From UBA6623 sp965248235 (GTDB lineage Bacteria; Acidobacteriota; Terriglobia; Bryobacterales; UBA6623): 64,000 nucleotides of DNA. Position numbers and translations under genes: made by a program. The stretch is from the NCBI GenBank assembly GCA_965248235.1, contig CBDFIU010000003.1:1054001-1118000 (forward strand), read 5' to 3'. The notes below the pieces were generated by a model, which was not told the DNA's origin, did not search any database, and saw only the letters and a program-made list of their open reading frames with translations. This document shows positions 10,253 through 18,083 of the stretch, in pieces (positions within the stretch are counted from its first letter, which is position 1; the number at the start of each line of letters is the position of its first letter).

Positions 10253-10419
10253 GGAGGCGGCGCGGTCCGCGCGTTCGATGTCGGGGGAGTCAAGTTTCTA
10301 TGAATCAGCGGATTCATATAGCCGCGATGAAAACAGACGTCCACGACCCGGCCAGTCAAGTTGGGGGGAGGAGCTGTGTTCCTGCCGCCCTTTCAGGGCT
10401 CGACCTCATTTGATTCCGT

Positions 10420-10482
10420 ACCCAGGGTTCCGCCTTCGGCTCCACCCTGGGCTATATTCCCGCCGCCGCTTCGCGGCTCAAG
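10420..10482. repeat. CCCAGGGT/ACCCTGGG hairpin repeat, copy 2
   Basis: Second copy of the element at 2817-2879, differing at only a few loop positions (CCTTCGGC against CCTTTCGG), again followed by a GCCGC-TTC-GCGGC hairpin. It lies in the 310-bp gap between the YfcC-type gene and the aldolase gene, where no coding sequence is visible. Confidence 0.78.
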
Positions 10483-10502
10483 CGATAGAGAGTCCAAGTC
10501 AT

Positions 10503-10535
10503 CCCGTTAACGGTTCACGGCTCACGGTTAACGGG
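10503..10535. repeat. CCCGTTAAC/GTTAACGGG inverted repeat
   Basis: A perfect 9-bp inverted repeat with a 15-base loop that itself contains GGTTCACGG/CTCACGG near-repeats. It sits 27 bases past the aldolase stop on the minus strand, so it may end that transcript, but no T-tract accompanies it. Confidence 0.55.
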
Positions 10536-10562
10536 CTGAGGGCAAACGCCCGGCCCGCCCAA

Positions 10563-11369
10563 CTACATATACCCTTGCTTCGCCTCGGCCATTTCGGCGG
10601 CGGGGATGTCTTCGCGAGCTTCTTTCCAACCTTTCATCATCATCGACAGATCGCTGCCGACTACCAGATAGCGCGCTCCATGTTCTTGCGCCCGCTTGAG
10701 CATTTTCGTATTGCCCATGTGGACACCCGGCGCCACACCGTTCTTGTTGCAGGCGTCCACCATGCGGTCAAAAGCGTCCCAGAAAATGGGATTCTCGAAA
10801 TCGCCCGGAATGCCGAGCGAAACCGAAAGGTCGAAAGGACCGACCATCGTCGCGTCCACGCCGGGGATGGCCGTGATGTCGTAGATCGCCTCGACGCACT
10901 CCTCACTTTCCATTTGCAAGACCACCATCGTTTCGTCGTTCGACGATTGCATCTCGGCCTCGGCGCCCGCGAAGTCGTAGTCGTGAATGATGCTCCGCAA
11001 ACCGTAGCCGCGCATGCCCAACGGCGCGAATTTCATGTTGTCGACGACATGTTGCGCTTGCTCAACGCTGTGTACCCGCGGGGCGACAATCCCCATCGCG
11101 CCACAGTCGAGCGCGCGGGAGATCAAGTGGCCCTCGGTTTGGGTGACACGAACGATGGCGGTGACGTCCATGGCCTTGGCCGCCCGGACGAGATTTTGCA
11201 GGTCACGGTAGCTCGCCACCGAGTGTTCGGTATCGAGAAAGAAGAAATCCAATCCGGCCGCTTTGATGGTTGGAACGACTTCGGTCCCCACGTAGTCGGT
11301 GACGCAGGTTCCAAGAATGGTGCCGCCGTCCTTGAGGATGGCCTTGGCTCTATTTTTGTGCATCGGCAT
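10563..11369 (-). CDS. HpcH/HpaI aldolase family protein
   Basis: A 268-residue class II (metal-dependent) pyruvate aldolase-type protein. Family segments include LDFFFLDTEHS near residue 40, AIVRV, the Gly-rich DCGAMGIVAPRVHSVEQA and IPGVDATMVGPFDLSVSLG, which carries the metal/substrate pocket. It probably cleaves a 2-keto-3-deoxy-type or 4-hydroxy-2-oxo acid into pyruvate and an aldehyde. The first ATG of MPMHKNRA at 11369 gives the usual family N-terminus; an IS110 element begins only about 150 bp upstream of this start and may have replaced the native promoter region. Substrate assignment would need the missing pathway neighbours. Confidence 0.82.
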   Translation of the reverse strand: MPMHKNRAKAILKDGGTILGTCVTDYVGTEVVPTIKAAGLDFFFLDTEHSVASYRDLQNLVRAAKAMDVTAIVRVTQTEGHLISRALDCGAMGIVAPRVHSVEQAQHVVDNMKFAPLGMRGYGLRSIIHDYDFAGAEAEMQSSNDETMVVLQMESEECVEAIYDITAIPGVDATMVGPFDLSVSLGIPGDFENPIFWDAFDRMVDACNKNGVAPGVHMGNTKMLKRAQEHGARYLVVGSDLSMMMKGWKEAREDIPAAEMAEAKQGYM

Positions 11370-11523
11370 AGCAGTTTGTTTTACCACAATTGAGGGACGG
11401 CGAACAGTTGCGGAGCCTGCCGAGCCTCGATCCGGTTGTCTCCGTGGATTGTCCGCCGCGGTGACTTGACGCCTGTTTGTCGGGGGGGACTCCCCACCGT
11501 TTGTCAAGTGCTGAGGAAGGGCG

Positions 11524-11560
11524 GTACCCTTCCAGAGCGGCTGCCCAGCGCGGTAGTTCA
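11524..11560. repeat. IS110-type element, downstream-end inverted repeat
   Basis: Begins GTACCCTTCCAGAG and ends GCGCGGTAGTTCA. It matches the reverse complement of 12995-13031 at 36 of 37 positions. The last three bases (TCA) are the complement of the transposase TGA stop codon. Confidence 0.9.
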
Positions 11561-12814
11561 AGCTGCCGCTTGGGCCGGCGGCTGACGACGGGCGGGGTCA
11601 TACAGGGTTCCCTGACGAAGCATGGCGCACAGCACGGCCAGAAGTCGGTCCGCAAGACCGCGCAACGCGCGCCCGTGAGAATGCCCTCGGTTGCGCAACT
11701 GATGGTAATGGTGACGACTGTGGGGGTCGTGTTGGATGCTCACTCTCGCCCAATGGTAGAGCGCGTTGCGTAAACGGTCATTGCAGCCGCGACGCATCAA
11801 GACGGCGATCTTTTTGCCACTGCGGCGCGTGATCGGGGCGCTGCCGCAGTAGGCTCGAAGAGCGGGGTAGTCTCGATGGGCGAGAGCCTGTGAGGCCTCG
11901 GCCAGCATCGTGGCGGCGACGACACGTCCGACCCCGGGCAAGGAGAGGATGATCTCGACGTCGCGATGCTGGTGAGGATCCTCGTCGTCCTCGGACGGGG
12001 AAGCGAGTTGCTCCAGCAGGGTTTGGAGGCGCCTGGCCAGCTCGGTTCGCTGCTGGGCGATGAGTCGCAGATGAGGAATGAGTAGAAGAGCGTGTTCGCT
12101 CGCTGCGTCGGCCGTTCCGGCAGCAAGTTGGAATCCCGGCGCTCGCAGTTCGTTGACGATGTCGGCCGATTGGAGCCGGCGAATGCGGTGGGCGCGAAGC
12201 AACTTTTCGATTCGTGCCGGTTTCAGTCGACGAGCCTTTGCGGGGCTGGGAGCCAGTTCCAGCAGGGCCCAGAGCCAAGCTTCGTTGGCGGCTGGGGACA
12301 AGCGCAAAAGCTGCGGGTAGTAGCGATAGAGTTGCTCGCGAAGTTGGCAGCTGTTGCGGTTGAAGCTGCTACGCAACTCATCGTCGAGACGAGTGAGGTC
12401 GCGCAGGCGCATCACGAGCGGGTCGTCGACCTCGATGGCATGGAAGCAATGCGGGTCGGTTCGCGGCGAGCAAGCCAAGACGAAAGCGTCACGGCGGTCG
12501 TCTTTGGCGCCGGCCGGGAAATGCCGGTCTCGGAAACGATCGAGTTGTTTCGGGTTAAGGAAGAAAGCCGAGAATCCCCGTTCGAGCAGCGTTTCGACCA
12601 ACGCGCCACGCGGGACTTCGATCGCGACCGCGATGGAAGCCGGCGGGCAGCCGGTCAACTCGAGCAGTTGATTGAGGAACTCGCCGACCGCCGAACCGGA
12701 ATGAACGACGGTGCGTTCGTGAACGATCTCGCCCTGGGTGTCGAGCAGACAGATTTGATGGGCCTCGGTGGCCCAGTCGATACCGACGAAGAATTGAAAT
12801 GCAGATGCAGACAA
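11558..12814 (-). CDS. IS110-family transposase
   Basis: A 418-residue transposase. The N-terminal RuvC-like DEDD domain shows FVGIDWATEAHQI (first D), IAVAIEVPRG (E) and AKDDRRDAFVLA (D pair). The C-terminal transposase_20 domain shows ILSLPGVGRVVAATMLAE and AYCGSAPITRRSGKK; the serine in the latter matches the serine used by IS110 recombinases. The start is TTG at 12814, chosen because AAAGGAG lies 6 bases upstream and the product begins LSASAFQFFVGIDWA; no ATG lies nearby. The frame is intact and the motifs complete, so the element may be active. Confidence 0.92.
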   Translation of the reverse strand: MSASAFQFFVGIDWATEAHQICLLDTQGEIVHERTVVHSGSAVGEFLNQLLELTGCPPASIAVAIEVPRGALVETLLERGFSAFFLNPKQLDRFRDRHFPAGAKDDRRDAFVLACSPRTDPHCFHAIEVDDPLVMRLRDLTRLDDELRSSFNRNSCQLREQLYRYYPQLLRLSPAANEAWLWALLELAPSPAKARRLKPARIEKLLRAHRIRRLQSADIVNELRAPGFQLAAGTADAASEHALLLIPHLRLIAQQRTELARRLQTLLEQLASPSEDDEDPHQHRDVEIILSLPGVGRVVAATMLAEASQALAHRDYPALRAYCGSAPITRRSGKKIAVLMRRGCNDRLRNALYHWARVSIQHDPHSRHHYHQLRNRGHSHGRALRGLADRLLAVLCAMLRQGTLYDPARRQPPAQAAA

Positions 12815-12994
12815 GACAGACTCCTTTCGCCAGCCGCCGCAACCAACGGCACCCCTGTACTGGCGCTCGAACAAACGGCGCGAACTCCCCACTGGGCTTT
12901 CGGTTGCGGACCACACCGGGAGGGCGCAAGTCCCCCCCAGGCGTTCGATCACGCAGGGGGCGAAGGGCGCTCCTCTCGGGTGGCCGGTCTTCTA
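12815..12994 (-). ncRNA. Candidate bridge-RNA region of the IS110 element
   Basis: The 180 nt between the transposase start and the upstream inverted repeat hold no plausible ORF. On the minus strand they can fold a bulged hairpin at 12933-12960 (CCCC..GCGT-GATCGA-ACGC..GGGG) and further short stems. IS110 elements encode a structured bridge RNA of similar length in this end, with internal loops matching donor and target. This is inference from position, length and one visible stem; I could not fold the RNA or match loops to target DNA. Confidence 0.35.
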
Positions 12995-13031
12995 TGAACT
13001 ACCGCGCTGGGCAGCCACTCTGGAAGGGTAC
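12995..13031. repeat. IS110-type element, upstream-end inverted repeat
   Basis: Begins TGAACTACCGCGCTGGGCAG and ends GGAAGGGTAC; inverted copy of 11524-11560 with one mismatch (T for C in AGTGGC/AGCGGC). Confidence 0.9.
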
Positions 13032-13047
13032 AGGGGCGGATACCCGA

Positions 13048-13548
13048 TCACTCGATGAACCAAACCCAGGCGAAGATGAACGTCCCGGATCTCGACGGAC
13101 GTCTGACCGTCATCGCTGATGCATACCAGGGGAGCAAATCGAGGACCTCTCGGGGGATGTTCCCGCTGGAGTGCGAGTCAATGAGCGCGACCAAACCCAT
13201 CCCGAGCGGCCGCGAGTTCACCTCGTGGCAACGTTTCGCCACACCCACCAAGTGATCGCCGTTCAGTCTCGCTTCGGCGAGTCCAAACAGGATCGCCTCC
13301 ATGAGATGCGGCTTTGTGCCGCTCGGTAAGCTCTGAAATAGCTCGGCGAATCGGGTAGGCCGAGCCTCCGCGCACCCACGCAAGGTTTGAGTAAGTTTCG
13401 AGTCCGACGGGAGGCCGAAATCAGGGCGGGGAACTCCGCGAAACAGAACGCCCCTCCACACGTCGTCGGAAAGTGCGAGGGCGGCGGTGAGCTGCTGATC
13501 GCTAAGCCGGGATTTCCATTTTGGGCCCGACACGGCCACAGTATACAC
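13048..13548 (-). pseudogene. Remnant possibly from a large STAND/NACHT-type ATPase
   Basis: A 166-codon frame ending 17 bp outside the IS110 repeat. The middle is convincing protein: SDDVWRGVLFRG, RPTRFAELFQSLPS, MEAILFGLAEARLNGD and IPREVLDLLPWYAS. The pattern of a short W-containing helix, then ..RFAELFQSLP..MEAILFGLA..EVLDLLPWYA, resembles the helical C-terminal part of very large ATP-binding proteins often found in defence islands. No start or remainder is visible, and the last 25 residues (MTVRRPSRSGTF..) look like out-of-frame sequence. It probably lost both ends, one of them at the IS. The family assignment is from memory of the pattern and is tentative. Confidence 0.3.
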
Positions 13549-13607
13549 ATCCCTTTCCGCGACCCGTCTTTGCCGGGCGCGCCTCCCAAACCCAATCCGT
13601 CCCGAAA

Positions 13608-13625
13608 GCCCGACCGAGGTCGGGC
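13608..13625. repeat. GCCCGAC-CGAG-GTCGGGC hairpin
   Basis: A perfect 7-bp stem with a 4-base loop upstream of the ROK gene, of the same general design as the hairpins at 6667-6761 and 7667-7686. Confidence 0.5.
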
Positions 13626-13718
13626 GGATGTCAGCCTCATAACTCCCCCGACCCTCATCACAACTCCGATAGGATGGAAGGACGCATTTGACCGGCCTCG
13701 TTTAGACCTCCTTCCCTC

Positions 13719-14678
13719 ATGTCCGACTCCTCCTATATTCTCGGTATCGATTTGGGCGGCACGAAAATCGCCGCCGCGGTCTTCGACCGGCAGCATCGCC
13801 GCACGAGCGATGTCCATGTGATGCCGACGATGGCGAATCAGCCGGCCAAGTTGACGCTGATGAACCTCAAGCGCGTGATCTCGCAGGCGACGCGGTCGGC
13901 CGGGGTCGAGGGTCCGCCCGCAGCGGTGGGGATGGGCAGCCCCGGCCCCTTCGATTTGGCGGAGGGCTGCCTGGCCGCCGACACGCTCCCAAACTTGCGG
14001 GGATTTCCGATTGGGAAGTTCGTCACCGAGGAGCTGGGAGCGCCGCTCTATCTCGAGAACGATGCGAACTGCTTTGCGCTGGCCGAAGCGCTCGTCGGGG
14101 AAGGGAAGGGAGCGGAGATCGTTGTCGGATTGACGGTTGGTACGGGCTTCGGGTGCGGGCTCGTCGTGGGCGGGCGCATTCACCGGGGCGGTTCGGGCAA
14201 TGCCGGCGAAGTCTCTCACTGCCGCGTCGCGGGAGGCAGTCTTGATGAAATGCTTTCCGGTAGTGGCGTGCAGCGCTTCTACGAACGCGTTACGGGGCGA
14301 GCCGAGGACTCTTTCTCCGCGTTTGATCGCGGTCCGGCGCTTCAAGAAGACACGCCCTCTCCCAAGCGAATCGGGGACATGGCGGAGGCCGGGGACCCGG
14401 AGGCCGTCGAAACCTGGGAGCTCTTCGGACGCGCTTTCGGCGAAGCGCTAGGTATGATCGTGGCAATCGTCGATCCGTCGGTCTGCGTGGTGGGTGGCTC
14501 GGTGGCTCGACGGTTTTCTCTGTTCCAACCGGCACTGGAACTAACCATCAAGGAATTCATCGCGCCGGAAGCCGCCGACGGGCTTGCCGTCAAGGCCTCA
14601 CGACTCGACAATACGGCCGGTGTCGTCGGCGCGGCGGAGTACGCGTTTCACCAGATGTCCGAAGCATCGAAGGCTTGA
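13719..14678 (+). CDS. ROK family sugar kinase-like protein lacking the zinc-binding cysteine motif
   Basis: A 319-residue ROK-family protein. The phosphate motif ILGIDLGGTKIAAAVFD opens the protein, ENDANCFALAEA carries the catalytic aspartate, and LTVGTGFGCGLVVGGRIHRG is the second phosphate loop. ROK glucokinases normally follow GExGH with a CxCGxxGCxE zinc-binding motif. Here the segment reads GEVSHCRVAGGSLDEMLSGSG, with the histidine kept and the cysteine cluster absent, a variant also found in functional ROK kinases. It is not a repressor because no helix-turn-helix precedes the kinase fold. Likely role: cytosolic ATP-dependent phosphorylation of a hexose. It is followed after about 80 bp by a HAD phosphatase gene. 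Confidence 0.85.
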   Translation: MSDSSYILGIDLGGTKIAAAVFDRQHRRTSDVHVMPTMANQPAKLTLMNLKRVISQATRSAGVEGPPAAVGMGSPGPFDLAEGCLAADTLPNLRGFPIGKFVTEELGAPLYLENDANCFALAEALVGEGKGAEIVVGLTVGTGFGCGLVVGGRIHRGGSGNAGEVSHCRVAGGSLDEMLSGSGVQRFYERVTGRAEDSFSAFDRGPALQEDTPSPKRIGDMAEAGDPEAVETWELFGRAFGEALGMIVAIVDPSVCVVGGSVARRFSLFQPALELTIKEFIAPEAADGLAVKASRLDNTAGVVGAAEYAFHQMSEASKA

Positions 14679-14761
14679 CGGCCCGCGATGATCGGTGGCG
14701 GCGACCGGGCCGGAGTGATCGACGCCCGCCGGCTTCCGCGGCCAACCCCGCGTTCAGCGTC

Positions 14762-15367
14762 ATGATCAGAGCGATTCTTCTGGACCTAGGCGACGTCATC
14801 GTCGAGCTTGATTTCCGGCGGGCCTACGCGGCAGCCGCCGGCTTGACGGGACTTGCGGTCGAGGAAATCCGCGAGCGAATTCGCCAAGCCGGCCTCAGCG
14901 AGCCTTACGAAAAAGGCCGCATCAGCAGCCGGGAGTTTTACCGCGGATTTTCGGCCGCGATCGGGTTAACGGTTTCCTACGAACGGTTTTGCGAGCTGTG
15001 GGGCGACATGTTCGGTCCCGAGCCGCTGCTCGATCGTTCGTTCTTGGCGGGTCTCAGAGGGCGACATCGCCTGCTGCTGGTTTCCAATACCAACGAGTTG
15101 CATTTCGAGTGGATCCGACGTCATTTCTCGATCCTCGAGGAATTCGACGACTGTGTACTTTCTTATCAAGTCGGATCGATGAAGCCGGAGCCGGAAATCT
15201 ATCTGGAAGCCGTGCGGCGGGCCGGCTGCGAGGCGGCGGAGTGCTTCTTTACCGATGACAAGGAAGGGAATGTTGAGGCTGCCGGCCGGTTGGGTATCGA
15301 AGCCGCGCGATTTACGGGCGAAAAAGCGCTGCAAGCGGAACTGCGGACACGCGGAGTCCAGTGGTAA
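14762..15367 (+). CDS. HAD-IA family phosphatase (YihX-like)
   Basis: A 201-residue HAD hydrolase with motif I AILLDLGDVIVELDF (D-x-G form), motif II LLLVSNTNE, motif III SYQVGSMKPEPEIYL with the conserved lysine, and motif IV FFTDDKEGNVEAA. The D-x-G variant and GSMKPEPEIY are typical of the alpha-D-glucose-1-phosphate phosphatase YihX group, so a sugar-phosphate substrate is plausible, in keeping with the upstream ROK gene. The start at 14762 matches the family N-terminus; the frame is open further upstream but that part is not family-like. It converges with the Gfo/Idh/MocA gene (17-bp gap). Confidence 0.85.
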   Translation: MIRAILLDLGDVIVELDFRRAYAAAAGLTGLAVEEIRERIRQAGLSEPYEKGRISSREFYRGFSAAIGLTVSYERFCELWGDMFGPEPLLDRSFLAGLRGRHRLLLVSNTNELHFEWIRRHFSILEEFDDCVLSYQVGSMKPEPEIYLEAVRRAGCEAAECFFTDDKEGNVEAAGRLGIEAARFTGEKALQAELRTRGVQW

Positions 15368-15384
15368 AACGAAGCAGTAGCCGC

Positions 15385-16509
15385 TCAGCCCGCCTTCACC
15401 CAACGCTTGTTCGCCGCCGCTTTCTCCGCCGCGGCGAGGACCATCTGGTTCCGCAACCCGTCGTTGAAATCGGGGCGAATCCTCTTTTTCTTCTTTAGTA
15501 CTCGCAGGAAGTCGGCGACCGAGTGCGTGAAGCTGTGCTCATACCCGAGAAGATGACCGTCCGCCCACCAGTTGTCGGCATAGGGGTGCTTGCCCTTCGA
15601 GGCGACGATGATTTCGTGGAAACCTTGCTCGTCCGGGGCGTCCTCGGTTGAGAAGTAGCGTAGGTTGTTGAGGTTTTCGAGGTCGAACTCGATCGACCCC
15701 TTGCTGCCGCTGATCTCAAAGGTATTGAAGTTTTTGCGGCCCGGCGCGAATCGCGATGCCTCAAGGGTGCCGATCGCGCCATTTTCGAAACGAACGCACA
15801 TCGCCACGGCATCGTCGACGGTGACGTCCGCCTTCTTCTTGCTGCCTGGCGCGATAGGGCGCTTTTTCAGGAATGTTTCGGTTGTGGCGGCCACTTCCGA
15901 GATTTCTCCGCACAAATTGCGGGCCAAATCGATGATGTGCGCGCCGAGGTCGCCTAACGCTCCGCTGCCCGAAAGGCTCTTATCGAAACGCCACAGCATG
16001 TGCAGATCGGGCGACATGGCCCAATCCTGCAAATAGCGGGCGCGGAAATGGTAAATCTTTCCGATGCGACCTTCGTCGACCATCTTCTTCGCCAGAGCGA
16101 CGGCCGGGACCCGCCGGTAGTTGTGCATCAGGAAGTGCCGGACGCCGGCTTTTTCCACGGCCTTAACCATCTGTTTGGCTTCGGCCAAGGTGTTCGAAAG
16201 AGGCTTCTCGCAAATGATGTGCTTGCCCTGCTTGGCGGCTTCGAGCACCATCGGGCAATGCAAATCGCCGGGCGTCGAGATGTCGACCAAGTCGATGTCG
16301 TCTCGCGCCATCACCTGCTGCCAATCCGTGGCGGCTTCCCGCCAGCCGTAGCTTGCCGCGGCGGCCTTGGTCTCGGCGGGATTGCGCCCGACGATCACTT
16401 TCATCTCGACCTTCGGGGCGTCGGGGAAAAACATATTCACGCTGCGCCAGGCCTGGCTGTGAGCCTTGCCCATGAACTTCGTGCCGAATAATGCAACTCG
16501 AATTGCCAT
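15385..16509 (-). CDS. Gfo/Idh/MocA family oxidoreductase
   Basis: A 374-residue NAD(P)-dependent oxidoreductase. The N-terminal Rossmann fold starts IRVALFGTKFMGKAHSQAW, ICEKPLSNTLAEAKQMV holds the family EKP lysine, and GALGDLGAHIIDLARNLCG supplies the DxxxH catalytic region before the C-terminal beta domain. These enzymes act on sugars, inositols or their derivatives; GDLGAHIIDLA and WWADGHLLGYEHSF fit the dehydrogenase group common in Planctomycetes and Acidobacteriota. The ATG at 16509 is chosen because it starts the Rossmann strand directly. The gene stands alone, just downstream of the DUF948-like gene. Confidence 0.87.
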   Translation of the reverse strand: MAIRVALFGTKFMGKAHSQAWRSVNMFFPDAPKVEMKVIVGRNPAETKAAAASYGWREAATDWQQVMARDDIDLVDISTPGDLHCPMVLEAAKQGKHIICEKPLSNTLAEAKQMVKAVEKAGVRHFLMHNYRRVPAVALAKKMVDEGRIGKIYHFRARYLQDWAMSPDLHMLWRFDKSLSGSGALGDLGAHIIDLARNLCGEISEVAATTETFLKKRPIAPGSKKKADVTVDDAVAMCVRFENGAIGTLEASRFAPGRKNFNTFEISGSKGSIEFDLENLNNLRYFSTEDAPDEQGFHEIIVASKGKHPYADNWWADGHLLGYEHSFTHSVADFLRVLKKKKRIRPDFNDGLRNQMVLAAAEKAAANKRWVKAG

Positions 16510-16564
16510 TGCGATTTTCCTTATTTGAACTAAAGAGGCGGGGAAGCGGGTCGGTCGAGGCGGG

Positions 16565-17074
16565 CTAGATGAACATTTCTTCGTCCACCGTGGCTCGGTC
16601 AACGCTCTGCCGTCTTCCGCCGAACAAGCTTTCCACGATCGCGCTCAGCGCCATCGCGACGGCGCGGATCCGGCGTACCGGCGCCAGTAAGGTGTTCTGC
16701 ATCGTGGCCGCCGTTTCGTTGACCTTTTCGAGCGCGCCCTCGACCGTCTGATCGACGCGGCTCAATTGCGTCTTGCTGAAACTCGAGAACTCGTCGAGAA
16801 TCGAGTCAACCTTCTCGGACTGCACCTTCGTCGCGTCGGCCAGATCGCTGACTTTGCCCATGATCTCCGTCGACTGCTCGCGCAATTGTTCGAGCGTCTT
16901 GAGCGAACTCTCGGCGACCGGCTCCCAATGGTCGAGAAAGAGCATCGAGCGTTCCTTGAGTGCTTTGATGGAACTGTAAATTCCAAACAAAAAGACCATC
17001 TGAAGAAGTAGGGCAACCGCCGCCACTCCCGTGAAGACCGCCATGATGACGAGAAGCGTCTGTTGGCTTTCCAT
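16565..17074 (-). CDS. DUF948-like membrane-anchored coiled-coil protein
   Basis: A 169-residue protein with one N-terminal transmembrane segment (LLVIMAVFTGVAAVALLLQMVFLF region, residues about 7-30) followed by a long helical/coiled-coil region rich in heptads (SSLKTLEQLREQSTEIMGKV, DSILDEFSSFSKTQLSRVDQ). The C-terminus is short and acidic. This layout matches DUF948/YtxG-type proteins, which are often paired with YtxH. A YtxH-domain gene lies 57 bp upstream on the same strand, so the two probably form one operon as in Bacillus (ytxGH). The molecular role is not established. Confidence 0.7.
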   Translation of the reverse strand: MESQQTLLVIMAVFTGVAAVALLLQMVFLFGIYSSIKALKERSMLFLDHWEPVAESSLKTLEQLREQSTEIMGKVSDLADATKVQSEKVDSILDEFSSFSKTQLSRVDQTVEGALEKVNETAATMQNTLLAPVRRIRAVAMALSAIVESLFGGRRQSVDRATVDEEMFI

Positions 17075-17131
17075 TTCGACTATTTCCTCACCGCATTCTC
17101 CGGCCGGCGGTGGACAGCGAATTCTCTCGAT

Positions 17132-17431
17132 CTAGCGCTCGGCGGGCTCGGACCTCTCAACCACGGAGTTTCGGTACGCCCGCCGCCCGGCTTCGAGCGC
17201 CGCGGTGACGCGTTCTTTGCGGACATGCAGGGAGCCGCGTCCTTTGTCGAGAATTTCCTCGGTTTGGTGACGCAACTCACCGCCCCGGCGGCGCAGATAG
17301 TCGCCGCTTTCTTCAGCTCGCGTTCGCAAGTCACTGCGCAGTGCTTCCCCGGGCCGAGGAGCGAAGAGTAACCCGACGGCTCCACCCAAGCTCAGGCCTA
17401 ATAGAAAGCTGAGCGGTTGCGATGCGGCCAT
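17132..17431 (-). CDS. YtxH-domain small membrane protein
   Basis: A 99-residue protein that begins with a glycine-rich hydrophobic segment FLLGLSLGGAVGLLFAPRPG, the hallmark of the YtxH domain (membrane helix followed by LFAPxxG). A charged helical tail with RTRAEESGDYLRRRGGEL follows. Start codon ATG at 17431 has AGGAG about 6 bases upstream. It is first in a probable two-gene operon with the DUF948-like gene. Homologues are linked to general stress or envelope functions, but no biochemical activity is known. Confidence 0.78.
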   Translation of the reverse strand: MAASQPLSFLLGLSLGGAVGLLFAPRPGEALRSDLRTRAEESGDYLRRRGGELRHQTEEILDKGRGSLHVRKERVTAALEAGRRAYRNSVVERSEPAER

Positions 17432-18083
17432 ATTGATCTCCTGAAGCGATCGAAACCCAACTACGCGACTCGGCGAAGCGCCCGATACTCGCGCGCGCGG
17501 CCGGTCCATGGGGTTCGCAAGGGTGATGTTAACACATCGTGGCGTGGTTTCGGATTGACTCGAGAACCGACGCGTGCGCGACGGAAACGTGGAAAAGTAA
17601 GCCCGGCAGCCCGGTTCACCGGTCTTGCGCTTGCGGCATCGCTATGGATATCGCATGGTCACCAACCCGGCCGCTTCGGCGAGTAGGACTCCAACGCCCA
17701 CCTCGGCCGGACCGGGGAGCTCGTTAGGTGGGCTCCTCATGATGGGATCGAGGAGTAACCGAGAGAAACGGAATCGTCGTAACAATTCAGATGACAAATT
17801 CAAATAAATGCGTCGACAAATTTAGATAAAGAAATCATAAAGTTACTAGGATCAGACGTTTATGCCTGGTAAGCTTGGTTTTTGGCGGCTTTCCTGACTC
17901 CCCTGCCTGTGTGAGGTCGCCGCTCTCATGCTCTCTCCGCGGCTCCGTGTTGTCGTGGGGAAGAGATCTGAATACCGCCGGTCACTGCGCCGGTAGGTGG
18001 CTCGGCGGAACGTTCCTGGTCATCGGTTTTAACGGGCCTTCGCGGTGGAAATTACGCGGCCATCGCGAAAATGCCGGGCGAAA
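17432..18083. other. 650-bp gap with an AT-rich tract, no clear gene
   Basis: Between the YtxH gene and the small plus-strand gene. Most is GC-rich without a convincing reading frame. At about 17780-17860 the composition changes sharply to AT-rich (AACAATTCAGATGACAAATT, AAATGCGTCGACAAATTT, AAAGAAATCATAAAGTTACT). Such a tract in a GC-rich genome fits a promoter or a short foreign insert; I see no clean -35/-10 pair I would defend. Confidence 0.4.

Larger units (their letters stand above)
11524..13031 (-). mobile_element. IS110-family insertion sequence, about 1.5 kb
   Basis: Defined by 37-bp inverted repeats at both ends (one mismatch) enclosing one DEDD-type transposase gene on the minus strand. 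The upstream non-coding end (12815-12994) is about 180 nt, while the downstream end has essentially none because the stop codon lies inside the repeat. Clear inverted repeats of this length are unusual for IS110 proper and recall the IS1111 subgroup. It separates the aldolase gene from a fragment that looks like part of a larger gene. I see no obvious target duplication, as expected for this family. Confidence 0.85.

Noticed and set aside
10203..11393. Plus-strand frame of 396 codons
   Set aside because: Opposite the aldolase gene and through two hairpin repeats; no conserved motif.
17625..17807. Possible 60-codon plus-strand gene
   Set aside because: Composition is Arg/Ser-rich and it has no family match or Shine-Dalgarno.
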